Positions 1 to 5,104 of a stretch of 5,214 nucleotides of DNA are shown here, piece by piece (within the stretch, counting starts at the first letter, position 1; every line of letters begins with the position of its first letter). A program made the position numbers and the translations under genes. Under the pieces are notes generated by a model. It had not been told where the DNA came from. It worked only from the letters and a program-made list of their open reading frames with translations, and did not search any database. Origin of the DNA: Phenylobacterium sp. (GTDB lineage Bacteria; Pseudomonadota; Alphaproteobacteria; Caulobacterales; Caulobacteraceae); assembly GCA_019264505.1 (NCBI GenBank), contig JAHUZY010000264.1:1-5214 (forward strand), read 5' to 3'.

Positions 1-1207
1 GCATGGCCCCGTGATCCATCCCCGGCATGCTGGAATGGTCCATTCCAGCCATGCCCGTAGCGCCCATGCCGGCGTGCGCCGACATGTCCATGCCCATGTC
101 CTTCATGGTCAGGATGGGCCGCTCACGTAGCGGCGGCACGGCCGCGCTCATGCCGGCACGGGGCGCCAGTGTCGCCCGTCCCATGCCAGAGCGGTCGATC
201 GCCTCCGAAACGATCGTGTAGGCGCGATCCTCCGTCGGCTGGACGATCACGTCGTAGGTCTCCGCGTTGCCGATCTGGAACTCGTCCACCTCGACAGGGC
301 GGACGTTCTGGCCGTCGGCGGCGACGACCGTGAGCTTCAGGCCGGGAATGCGGACGTTGAAGACCATCTGCGCGGCGCTGTTGATGAAGCGCAGGCGCAC
401 CCGCTCGCCGGGTTTGAAGAGCCCGGTCCAGTTGTCCTTGGGGCCGTGGCCGTTGACGAGGAAGGTCATCACCGCGCCGGTGACGTCCGAGATATCGGTC
501 GGATCCATGAGCATCTTGGCCCATTCGATCCGTTCGCCGAGGGTTTGGTCCTTGCCGGCAAGCAGGCCGGCGATCGTCTGGCGCTGATAATTGAAGACCC
601 CGCCCTGCTGCTTCAGCCGCTTGAAAATCAGGTGCGGGTGCATCTCGCTATGGTCGGCTAGCACCAAGACGTGCTCGCGGTCGTAAGCGACGGGATCGGG
701 CTTCGCCGGCTCGATGACGATGGGGGCGTAGTGGCCCTCCGCCTCCTGCAGACCCGAGTGGCTATGGTACCAGTAGGTGCCTGACTGAATGATCGGGAAC
801 TCGTAGACGAAGGTCTCGCCGGGGCGGATGCCGGGAAAGCTGACCCCCGGAACGCCGTCCATCTCGAAAGGCACCAGCAGCCCATGCCAGTGGATCGAGG
901 TGTCCTCATCGAGGGTGTTCGTCACCGCGATCCGGACCCGCTGACCTTCTTTCAGACGAATGAGCGGACCGGGCACGGTCCCATTGATCGTCACCGCGTG
1001 GCGGCGCTTGCCGTCGATCATGATCGGTGTGTGGCCGATCGTCAGCTTGATGTCCTCGCCCGAAAGGGTCGGCAGGGTCGAGACTAGGCCCGGGGTCGCG
1101 CTCTGCGCCCAGGCGGGCAGCAGCGAACTGATCGCCGCCCCGCCCCCGAGGATGGCCGCACCTTTGATCAGGGCGCGGCGGTCAAGGTCAGGTCGTGGCC
1201 TGGACAT
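1..1207 (-). CDS. copA: CopA/PcoA-type multicopper oxidase, copper resistance (C-terminus cut by window edge)
   Basis: Periplasmic multicopper oxidase of the CopA/PcoA family, thought to oxidise Cu(I) to less toxic Cu(II) and to bind copper. The start ATG is at 1207, preceded by AGGA with a 6-nt gap; 402 codons are visible before the left edge. The N-terminus is a Tat signal: DRRALIKG at residues 9-16, a hydrophobic stretch, and a likely cleavage site near A34. The first cupredoxin domain carries HWHG (H106, H108) and YHSH (H148, H150), the two N-terminal HxH pairs that ligate the trinuclear copper centre. Residues 368-402 are rich in Met and His (10 Met, 3 His), as in the Met-rich insert of CopA/PcoA. 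The C-terminal copper motifs, including the type 1 site, lie outside the window, so an intact active site cannot be confirmed. It lies 121 bp downstream of the ECF sigma gene on the same strand and has its own promoter signals. A copB gene next to it, beyond the left edge, would be usual but is not visible. Confidence 0.95.
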   Translation of the reverse strand, partial: MSRPRPDLDRRALIKGAAILGGGAAISSLLPAWAQSATPGLVSTLPTLSGEDIKLTIGHTPIMIDGKRRHAVTINGTVPGPLIRLKEGQRVRIAVTNTLDEDTSIHWHGLLVPFEMDGVPGVSFPGIRPGETFVYEFPIIQSGTYWYHSHSGLQEAEGHYAPIVIEPAKPDPVAYDREHVLVLADHSEMHPHLIFKRLKQQGGVFNYQRQTIAGLLAGKDQTLGERIEWAKMLMDPTDISDVTGAVMTFLVNGHGPKDNWTGLFKPGERVRLRFINSAAQMVFNVRIPGLKLTVVAADGQNVRPVEVDEFQIGNAETYDVIVQPTEDRAYTIVSEAIDRSGMGRATLAPRAGMSAAVPPLRERPILTMKDMGMDMSAHAGMGATGMAGMDHSSMPGMDHGAM

Positions 1208-1240
1208 TCGAAATCCTACGATCGGAACAACAGACGAGGT

Positions 1241-1270
1241 GATGGGGCTTCCCCCCGCGGGAAGGTCAAG
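1241..1270 (-). promoter_or_regulatory. CueR/HmrR-type (MerR family) operator-promoter of copA
   Basis: On the minus strand, CTTGACCTTCC begins at 1270 and the dyad reads CCTTCC-N7-GGAAGC (1265 down to 1247). This matches the known CueR box (TTGACCTTCC-N7-GGAAGG) except for the last base. As in known CueR promoters, the -35 hexamer TTGACC overlaps the left half-site. The -10 is weak: candidates are ATCACC or TCACCT, 20-21 bp downstream, where the family usually has 19-20 bp. The box lies 40 bp upstream of the copA start. A CueR-family activator would bind here in response to cytosolic Cu(I); no such gene is in the window. Confidence 0.7.
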
Positions 1271-1310
1271 CGCCCCGCCCACACAAACTCTACGCAGCTC
1301 GGGGCGCTTG
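1267..1310. repeat. 11-bp perfect inverted repeat between sigma gene and copA
   Basis: CAAGCGCCCCG at 1267-1277 and CGGGGCGCTTG at 1300-1310 are exact reverse complements, separated by 22 nt. The left arm overlaps the -35 element of the CueR-type promoter; the right arm lies inside the spacer of the proposed ECF promoter. It could form an mRNA stem that attenuates read-through from the sigma operon, or be a protein-binding dyad. No T-run follows, so a classical intrinsic terminator is unlikely. A smaller alternative hairpin, GGGGC-AAGC-GCCCC on the minus strand, uses part of the same bases. Confidence 0.6.
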
Positions 1311-1317
1311 CCCCTGA
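1290..1317 (-). promoter_or_regulatory. candidate ECF sigma promoter of copA
   Basis: On the minus strand TCAGGG (1317-1312) is followed by exactly 16 nt and then GCGTAG (1295-1290). This closely matches the two mirrored TGAGGG-N16-GCGTAT motifs in the divergent region at 2659-2716. The geometry, about 16 bp between a -35 and a short -10 block, is typical of ECF sigma promoters. Transcription would start near 1283, giving a copA leader of about 76 nt that contains the CueR-type box. Assignment to the neighbouring sigma factor is inference. Confidence 0.5.
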
Positions 1318-1328
1318 ACTTCTGAGGA

Positions 1329-1901
1329 TTAAATCGCCGATCGGTCGATAAGCTCCGCAAGCTGCTGGCGGGCCCGGTAGACGCGCGTCTCTACGGTCTT
1401 GACGGTCACCCCCAGGAGCGCGGCGGCTTCCTGCTGCGTGAGCTCGTCGAAATAGGTCAGTAGCAGCGGCTCTTTGAGCTTGATCGGTAGGCGGTCGACG
1501 GCTTTCTGGACGATGGCCCGGCGCTGCGCCGCAACGACCGACTCCTCCCCGTCGGGCGCCGGATCCGCTTGCGCCTGCGCCTCGGTTGATTGGTCGTCCT
1601 TCTCTCCCAGGATGAACCGACGAACCGCGAGACGGCGGGCGCGATCGCGGCACTTGTTAAGGGCTATGGCGCGCAGCCAGACTGGGAACGCCCGCAGATC
1701 GTCGAAACGCGCGAGCGCCTTCCACGCCGCGACGAGGGTCTCCTGCACGACATCGACAGCCGCGTCGGCGTCGCCGACGTAGGGGCGCACGAAGCCATAC
1801 AGCGACGGCTTGTGCCGACGCATGAGCGTGGTGAACGCCCGAACCTCCCCGCCCCGCGCGCGCCGGACGAGATCGGCGTCCGTCTCTTCCTGAAGCGTCA
1901 C
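1329..1901 (-). CDS. ECF RNA polymerase sigma factor, CnrH-like
   Basis: Sigma-70 family factor of the extracytoplasmic function group, 190 residues, the usual size. Region 2 spans about residues 8-90, with DVVQETL at 50-56 (region 2.2) and FPVWLRAIALNKCRDRARR at 72-90 (regions 2.3-2.4, -10 recognition). A variable acidic linker covers about 91-125. Region 4 covers about 130-185, with the helix-turn-helix at 155-181 (TQQEAAALLGVTVKTVETRV and following) that reads the -35. The start is GTG at 1901, overlapping the sensor gene's stop in the sequence GTGA, which points to translational coupling. AGG lies 4 nt upstream of the GTG. The gene order anti-sigma, sensor, sigma is that of cnrYXH, so it should be held inactive at the membrane until the sensor binds metal. 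Which metal is not decided by sequence. Confidence 0.93.
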   Translation of the reverse strand: MTLQEETDADLVRRARGGEVRAFTTLMRRHKPSLYGFVRPYVGDADAAVDVVQETLVAAWKALARFDDLRAFPVWLRAIALNKCRDRARRLAVRRFILGEKDDQSTEAQAQADPAPDGEESVVAAQRRAIVQKAVDRLPIKLKEPLLLTYFDELTQQEAAALLGVTVKTVETRVYRARQQLAELIDRSAI

Positions 1902-2338
1902 GGCGCCTGTTCAGTGAGGGCCTCAGCGACACGCTTGTCGAACTGCGCGGCCTGGTCCGGCGTCAACACGGTGCGCATCGCCAGGACGTGCAGGATGGTT
2001 TCGTTCTGAAGGGCCCCCATGGCGTCGTGGAACCGTTCGACCGCGGCCTTCACCTCCGGCGAATACTCGTGACGCACCTGAATGGCCCGGGCGAGCTCGG
2101 CGTTGGCGGCGCGCAGTTCGGCCTCCCGCGCCCGGCGACGCACTGCGAAATCCTGCTCAAGCACGTCGAGCCGCTTCCGCTGCTCGGGGGCGAGCTTCAG
2201 CTCTTCGTGGACGAACTCATGCAGCGAAGGCTGGTGGCGCTGGTCATAGATGTAGCGCGCGCCAATCGCGGTTCCCCCGACGGCCGCGATGACCGTCAGG
2301 AGCAGCGTGAGGATCAGCCCACGGCTGAAGAAACTCAT
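1898..2338 (-). CDS. CnrX-like periplasmic metal sensor (heavy-metal resistance / metal sensor family)
   Basis: Membrane-anchored periplasmic sensor, 146 residues, close to CnrX (148). Residues 8-27 form one N-terminal membrane segment; the rest is a charged, mostly helical hairpin-type domain facing the periplasm. The five residues known to bind Ni/Co in CnrX (H42, H46, E63, H119, M123) have counterparts at H40, H44, E61, H117 and M121, all offset by two with no spacing change. The C-terminal HVLAMR-TVLTPDQ pattern (117-129) is typical of this family. The ATG at 2338 overlaps the stop of the anti-sigma gene as ATGA; only a weak GGA lies upstream, so coupled translation is likely. By analogy with CnrX, metal binding would alter its contact with the anti-sigma factor and release the sigma factor. 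CnrX senses Ni and Co, but the neighbours here are copper genes, so the inducing metal is open. Confidence 0.88.
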   Translation of the reverse strand: MSFFSRGLILTLLLTVIAAVGGTAIGARYIYDQRHQPSLHEFVHEELKLAPEQRKRLDVLEQDFAVRRRAREAELRAANAELARAIQVRHEYSPEVKAAVERFHDAMGALQNETILHVLAMRTVLTPDQAAQFDKRVAEALTEQAP

Positions 2339-2628
2339 CCGTGGTGATCCAAGAGGGTGGACGGGGCGAGCTCCGCCTTCGTGGAGAAAGCGGACACCTC
2401 CTGGGATTGCGCGGCCACGGCGACCGCAGTCGCGCCGCCGCTCGCCACGCCCAATCCCAGCGCGCCGACGACGGCCGCGGCCCGTACGGCCAGTAGCGTT
2501 GGGGCGGCCGCCCGGGCCTGGCGCACGCGCTCGATGCCCTGCCAGACCCTCGCCTCCAGGCTCTGGTAGCCGGCGGGTAGCGGCTCCGATCGAAGCGCTC
2601 TCAGTTCGTCATCAAGTCTGTCGTCCAT
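2335..2628 (-). CDS. small membrane anti-sigma factor, CnrY-like
   Basis: Protein of 97 residues with CnrY-like layout: a cytosolic N-terminal part (about 1-44, charged, with LDDELRALRSEPLP at 5-18), one membrane segment (about 45-73, Ala/Gly/Val-rich) and a short periplasmic tail ending in DHHG. Its position as first gene of the operon, ahead of the sensor and sigma genes, is the main support; sequence conservation in such short anti-sigma factors is low. I chose ATG 2628 because GGGGTG lies 5 nt upstream and the proposed promoter would start transcription near 2653. The in-frame ATG at 2652 would then be almost leaderless and lacks a ribosome site. A much longer open frame runs upstream to 3168 but lies antisense to the acyltransferase gene and is not believed. 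Expected role: bind the sigma factor at the inner membrane until the sensor signals. Confidence 0.75.
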   Translation of the reverse strand: MDDRLDDELRALRSEPLPAGYQSLEARVWQGIERVRQARAAAPTLLAVRAAAVVGALGLGVASGGATAVAVAAQSQEVSAFSTKAELAPSTLLDHHG

Positions 2629-2658
2629 CGCAACACCCCGATCATCCGTCATGACTCT

Positions 2659-2686
2659 ATACGCAGGATCTGGTGGGCTCCCCTCA
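2659..2686 (-). promoter_or_regulatory. candidate ECF promoter of the anti-sigma/sensor/sigma operon
   Basis: On the minus strand TGAGGG (2686-2681) is followed by 16 nt and GCGTAT (2664-2659). The motif is mirrored with identical spacing on the other strand. The expected start near 2653 gives a leader of about 25 nt before ATG 2628. ECF factors commonly transcribe their own operon, so autoregulation is the natural reading. A TATAGA sequence overlaps the -10 (2661-2656), but no housekeeping -35 was found at 17 bp. Confidence 0.55.
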
Positions 2687-2694
2687 ACTGAGGG
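2681..2694. repeat. palindrome at the centre of the divergent promoter pair
   Basis: CCCTCA-AC-TGAGGG is a 6-bp inverted repeat around two bases. Each arm is the -35 block of one of the two divergent promoter candidates, so the palindrome may simply be two back-to-back -35 elements. An additional regulator bound at the dyad cannot be excluded. Confidence 0.65.
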
Positions 2695-2716
2695 CCGGCG
2701 GCGCCGTCCCGCGTAT
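2689..2716 (+). promoter_or_regulatory. candidate ECF promoter of the acyltransferase gene
   Basis: On the plus strand TGAGGG (2689-2694) is followed by 16 nt and GCGTAT (2711-2716), the mirror image of the operon promoter on the other strand. The expected start lies around 2722-2724, about 25 nt before ATG 2749, nearly the same leader length as on the other side. A TATAGA at 2721-2726 is an alternative -10, but no -35 fits it. Confidence 0.5.
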
Positions 2717-2748
2717 GTCCTATAGAGGTCGGGAGCTGGGGGGCTGCA

Positions 2749-3921
2749 ATGGTTCGTCGCGAAAGCGAAGCGCGCGAGGCTGGAGGCGTGTTTCCAGCCG
2801 ATCTCCCGGCTCTTACCAGCGTACGCTTCTTGTTGGCCTTGGGGGTGGTGCTCTTCCACTATCAGCTGCAGTGGCCTTGGGACGCCATGTCGTCGACCGG
2901 GTTCTTCGACCGGGCGCGGCTCGGGGTCGACGCCTTCTTCATCCTCTCCGGCTTTGTCCTGACCCACGCCTATCGCGATGCGATCGCCGGAAACCGGATG
3001 AATTATGGCAGGTTCCTGATCGCCCGCTTCGCCCGAATCTACCCGGCGCACCTGGCTGTGCTCGCCTTCGTGCTGGTCATGGTCACCACGGCGAGCCTGG
3101 TGGGCGCTGAGTTCGACCGCAATCTCTACAATCCCGCCGGCCTCGTCACGACACTGCTCCTCGTCCACGCCTGGCTTCCCGAGGTGGTGAAAGCCGAATG
3201 GAACGGTCCGTCCTGGTCGCTGTCCGCCGAGTGGTTCGCCTATCTCGCCTTCCCGGTATTTGCGTGGATCGGTCTGAAGCTTCGGCGCCGGCCGATGCTG
3301 CTCTTAGCGCTGACCGCCCTGCTCTTCCTGGCGCTGGACCAAGTCTACCAAGCCCTGTTCGACGACATTGTAGTGCACGCTGAAGCGAGCATGGGCATAC
3401 TGCGCATCATCCCCGAATTCCTCTACGGCGTGGCCCTCTACCGCTTAGGAGAACGCCTGCTGCTTGGTCGCCGGGCCGCCGTCCTGTTCGCCGGGGCGGC
3501 GGCGATTCTTCTCGTCGCGCTGATGCACCTGAAGGCCGACGACCGATGGATCGTCGCTGCAGCGGGCCCGCTCGTACTGGCTCTGGCTATGCTCTCGAAG
3601 GTACAGGCCGAGGGTGTCCTCAAGGCGCGCTGGCCCCGCCTCGGGGGCGAAGCCTCCTACGCGCTCTATCTCGTCCACATGCCCATCCTGATCGCCTGGA
3701 AGGGCGTCTGGTCGGCCGCCCAGGGGCGCGACAGCGGCTATGTACTCGGCTGGTGGGAGGTAGCCGCGCTCTTGGCGCTGTCGCTTCTGGCGGCCATCGC
3801 CCTTCACCTCCTGTTCGAGGGTCCGGCCCGTGCTTGGATTCGTCGCCGGGCGGATCGCCTTTGGCCCGCCCCTGAGACTCGGGCCCAGATGCGACCAGGC
3901 TCCCAGCCGCCTGACATCTAG
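2749..3921 (+). CDS. acyltransferase-3 family integral membrane protein
   Basis: Inner-membrane acyltransferase of the acyltransferase-3 family, 390 residues, the usual size of a stand-alone transmembrane domain. Family members move acyl groups, often acetyl, onto sugars of O-antigen, exopolysaccharide, periplasmic glucans or lipids; the substrate here cannot be told. Diagnostic features are the R-x10-H motif (R26 and H37) in the first membrane helix, GVDAFFILSGF at 59-69, and NGPSWSLSAEWFAYLAFP at 152-169, which corresponds to the family's WSLSxE motif. SYALYLVHMPI near residue 303 is the typical late helix motif. About ten hydrophobic segments are present. ATG 2749 has a run of six G at 2738-2743, 5 nt away. 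It is the only plus-strand gene, divergent from the anti-sigma gene, and its promoter region mirrors that operon's. This suggests co-induction with metal response, perhaps to modify the envelope, but that link is inference. Confidence 0.93.
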   Translation: MVRRESEAREAGGVFPADLPALTSVRFLLALGVVLFHYQLQWPWDAMSSTGFFDRARLGVDAFFILSGFVLTHAYRDAIAGNRMNYGRFLIARFARIYPAHLAVLAFVLVMVTTASLVGAEFDRNLYNPAGLVTTLLLVHAWLPEVVKAEWNGPSWSLSAEWFAYLAFPVFAWIGLKLRRRPMLLLALTALLFLALDQVYQALFDDIVVHAEASMGILRIIPEFLYGVALYRLGERLLLGRRAAVLFAGAAAILLVALMHLKADDRWIVAAAGPLVLALAMLSKVQAEGVLKARWPRLGGEASYALYLVHMPILIAWKGVWSAAQGRDSGYVLGWWEVAALLALSLLAAIALHLLFEGPARAWIRRRADRLWPAPETRAQMRPGSQPPDI

Positions 3922-3976
3922 GTCAGGGTCCAAGGGCGAGCGATCTGATCGGCCTGGGCGGGCGCAAGGAGCCCGC
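3910..3976. terminator. possible hairpins between convergent genes
   Basis: The 66-bp gap between the convergent acyltransferase and DUF305 genes holds two small inverted repeats. CCTGAC/GTCAGG (3910-3915 and 3922-3927) spans the acyltransferase stop codon with a 6-nt loop. GCGGGC/GCCCGC (3958-3963 and 3971-3976) has a 7-nt loop. Neither is followed by a T-run on either strand, so termination is plausible from position but weakly supported. Confidence 0.3.
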
Positions 3977-3987
3977 GGCTGATCTGC

Positions 3988-4347
3988 TTAGGGCTTCGGC
4001 GCGCGTCCGCCGTGCTTGTCGAGCCAGGCCTGCAGTTCGGCGATCTCTTTGCGCTGCATCTCCGCCGACTTCTGCGCCATCTGCTTGGCCTCCGCGTCGT
4101 CGCCATGCTTCAGCACCGCCTCGGACATCGCGATCGCCCCCCTATGGTGCTCGATCATCTTGAGCGCCCAGGCCCGATCGGCATCGGCGTCGTTGGCAGC
4201 CATCATCTTCTGATGCATGTCCTGCATGCCCTTCATGTAGTCTTGCTGGGCCATCTGGCCGTGCTGCATGCTGGTGGGGCCCTGCTGAGCGAGGGCCGGT
4301 GCGGCGAGCAGCGCGGCCGCAGCCGCAACGATGGCGATCATTTTCAT
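3988..4347 (-). CDS. exported DUF305 protein, Met/His-rich, probable periplasmic copper binder
   Basis: Small exported protein, 119 residues. Residues 1-20 form a Sec signal peptide ending in ALA, with cleavage before QQ. The mature part is a DUF305 domain: a Met-rich lead (YMKGMQDMHQKMM, 37-49), then IEHHRGAIAMSEAVL (65-79) with the family's conserved HH pair at 67-68, and a final amphipathic helix with EMQRKEIAELQAWL (96-109). It has 11 Met and 6 His but no Cys after cleavage, fitting Cu(I) binding through thioether and imidazole groups in an oxidising compartment. DUF305 proteins are frequent in copper loci, and the cyanobacterial copper protein CopM is of this family. ATG 4347 is preceded by AAAAGG with a 7-nt gap; an in-frame ATG at 4341 is less well placed. 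It starts 17 bp after the Csp3-like gene's stop, so the two form a transcription unit. Exact function is not established. Confidence 0.88.
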   Translation of the reverse strand: MKMIAIVAAAAALLAAPALAQQGPTSMQHGQMAQQDYMKGMQDMHQKMMAANDADADRAWALKMIEHHRGAIAMSEAVLKHGDDAEAKQMAQKSAEMQRKEIAELQAWLDKHGGRAPKP

Positions 4348-4364
4348 CTGGGAGCCTTTTGCGA

Positions 4365-4766
4365 TCAGTGAAACGTCTGGAGGGCGGCCTGACAGGCCTG
4401 TTCGCAGCGCCGGCACGATTCGGCGCAGATGCGGCAGTGCTCATGCATGCTGGCGTGACGCTCGCATTCCTCTGCGCAGAGCCGGCAGGCCTCCTCGCAT
4501 GCCCTCAGCACACTCTGGATGATCGGTTCGTTTGAGCCGGTGCGGCGTGATGCGATGTGGCCAGCGGCCGTGCAAATGTCGGCGCAGTCGAGGTTCAGGC
4601 GAATGCATTGGGTCAGCTGCGCGACCATCTCCTCGCCCAGGCAGGCATCGGCGCACGACGTGCAGCTCTGAGCGCAGTCGAAGCATTCCTCGATGCAGCG
4701 GATCAGGCTGTCGTTTGTGTTTCCGCGCACCTGGGGGTGCGTACTTATTATTTCATGGGCGTGCAT
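4365..4766 (-). CDS. four-helix-bundle copper-storage protein, Csp3-like (DUF326)
   Basis: Cytosolic Cys-rich protein of the Csp/DUF326 family, 133 residues. Members are four-helix bundles whose inward-facing cysteines hold many Cu(I) ions; Csp3 types lack an export signal, as here. I count 18 cysteines: 24, 28, 31, 35, 38, 42; 54, 61, 65; 90, 94, 97, 101; and 111, 114, 118, 121, 125. They follow CxxxC and CxxC spacing along helices, each group fitting one helix. As I recall, Methylosinus Csp3 also has 18. There are also His at 104, 108 and 110 near one end. I chose ATG 4766 because the preceding 3 codons (from ATG 4775) add nothing family-like and GGA lies about 8 nt upstream; the choice is uncertain. 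An open frame continues to 4922 but its extra 52 residues look non-coding. It heads a unit with the DUF305 gene, together giving cytosolic and periplasmic copper binding. Confidence 0.9.
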   Translation of the reverse strand: MHAHEIISTHPQVRGNTNDSLIRCIEECFDCAQSCTSCADACLGEEMVAQLTQCIRLNLDCADICTAAGHIASRRTGSNEPIIQSVLRACEEACRLCAEECERHASMHEHCRICAESCRRCEQACQAALQTFH

Positions 4767-4795
4767 GGCCGTCATCCATATGCAGGTGGATGGCC
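4767..4795 (-). promoter_or_regulatory. possible 5' leader hairpin over the Csp3-like gene's ribosome site
   Basis: On the minus strand GGCCATCCA and TGGATGACGGCC flank an 8-nt loop. The CATCCA/TGGATG arms (4773-4778 and 4787-4792) pair exactly; GGCC ends could pair outside a 2-nt bulge. The stem would cover the weak GGATG just upstream of ATG 4766 and the alternative ATG at 4775. It might limit translation, or be chance. Confidence 0.3.
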
Positions 4796-4799
4796 GCTG

Positions 4800-4824
4800 A
4801 ACCCTCATTCTGGAGTTCCGTTCC
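4800..4824 (-). promoter_or_regulatory. weak EcfG-like promoter candidate upstream of the Csp3-like gene
   Basis: On the minus strand GGAAC (4824-4820), 16 nt, then GGTT (4803-4800). The alphaproteobacterial general-stress sigma factor EcfG reads GGAAC-N16/17-CGTT, so one base of the -10 differs. Its position, about 34 bp before the start codon, is suitable. A second GGAAC directly follows (4819-4815) without a matching -10. Confidence 0.3.
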
Positions 4825-5104
4825 GCCGCACGGGCCGAGGAGCGAATCTTTTGTCCGTAGAACTGAAAAACCGAGGGAGCAGCCTTCCGCGTGCGTATTG
4901 CCGCTCGTCTTTCCGGGCTCAAGCGGGTGGGGGTGAACTCATCATGGGAGCGCAGTGACGCTCACGCGAAGCCTCACAGCTAGCTTGCCGGAGATGGGAA
5001 ACGTACGGGAGTTTGTCAGTGCTCGGCTCCGGGCTAAGCGTCATCAACATCCCGTGCTCTTGCGCTACGGCAGAAATGCACAGGGCCGGACCCGACGGCG
5101 CCAC

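Larger units (their letters stand above)
4767..5104. other. 338-bp stretch without a recognised gene
   Basis: No convincing coding region, tRNA or repeat array is visible between the partial gene on the right and the Csp3-like gene. Its left end probably holds the leader and promoter of the Csp3-like unit. The rest has only short chance-like palindromes (for example AGCTAGCT at 4978-4985). A 61-residue open frame at 4919-5104 (minus) has no family resemblance or signal peptide. Local base composition is slightly less GC-rich than in the genes. Confidence 0.5.

Noticed and set aside
123..909. Open frames of 83 and 133 residues in other frames of the copA region
   Set aside because: They overlap the copA frame, which has unmistakable multicopper oxidase motifs; Arg/Pro-rich composition is typical of shadow frames in high-GC DNA.
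1590..2347. Plus-strand open frames of 139 and 119 residues opposite the sigma and sensor genes
   Set aside because: They are antisense to well-supported genes and show no family motif of their own.
2629..3168. N-terminal extension of the anti-sigma frame to a 277-residue protein
   Set aside because: Most of the extension is antisense to the clearly conserved acyltransferase gene and crosses the divergent promoter region; the sequence looks low-complexity and non-coding.
3445..3933. Minus-strand 162-residue open frame opposite the acyltransferase
   Set aside because: No recognisable motif, and the plus-strand gene has full family support over the same bases.
4780..4807. TGAGGG followed by GCATAT (18 nt) or CTGCAT (16 nt) just upstream of the Csp3-like gene as a fourth ECF promoter
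   Set aside because: Either spacing or -10 is wrong, and transcription would start only a few bases before the start codon, leaving no room for a ribosome site.
4883..4889. CCTTCC as a second CueR half-site
   Set aside because: No matching GGAAGG half at 7 nt on either side.
4978..4985. AGCTAGCT palindrome
   Set aside because: Only 8 bp and isolated; expected by chance and not placed near a promoter or gene end.
4919..5104. 61-residue minus-strand open frame in the gap
   Set aside because: No signal peptide, domain or ribosome site; ends in a Pro run and does not resemble coding sequence of the neighbours.
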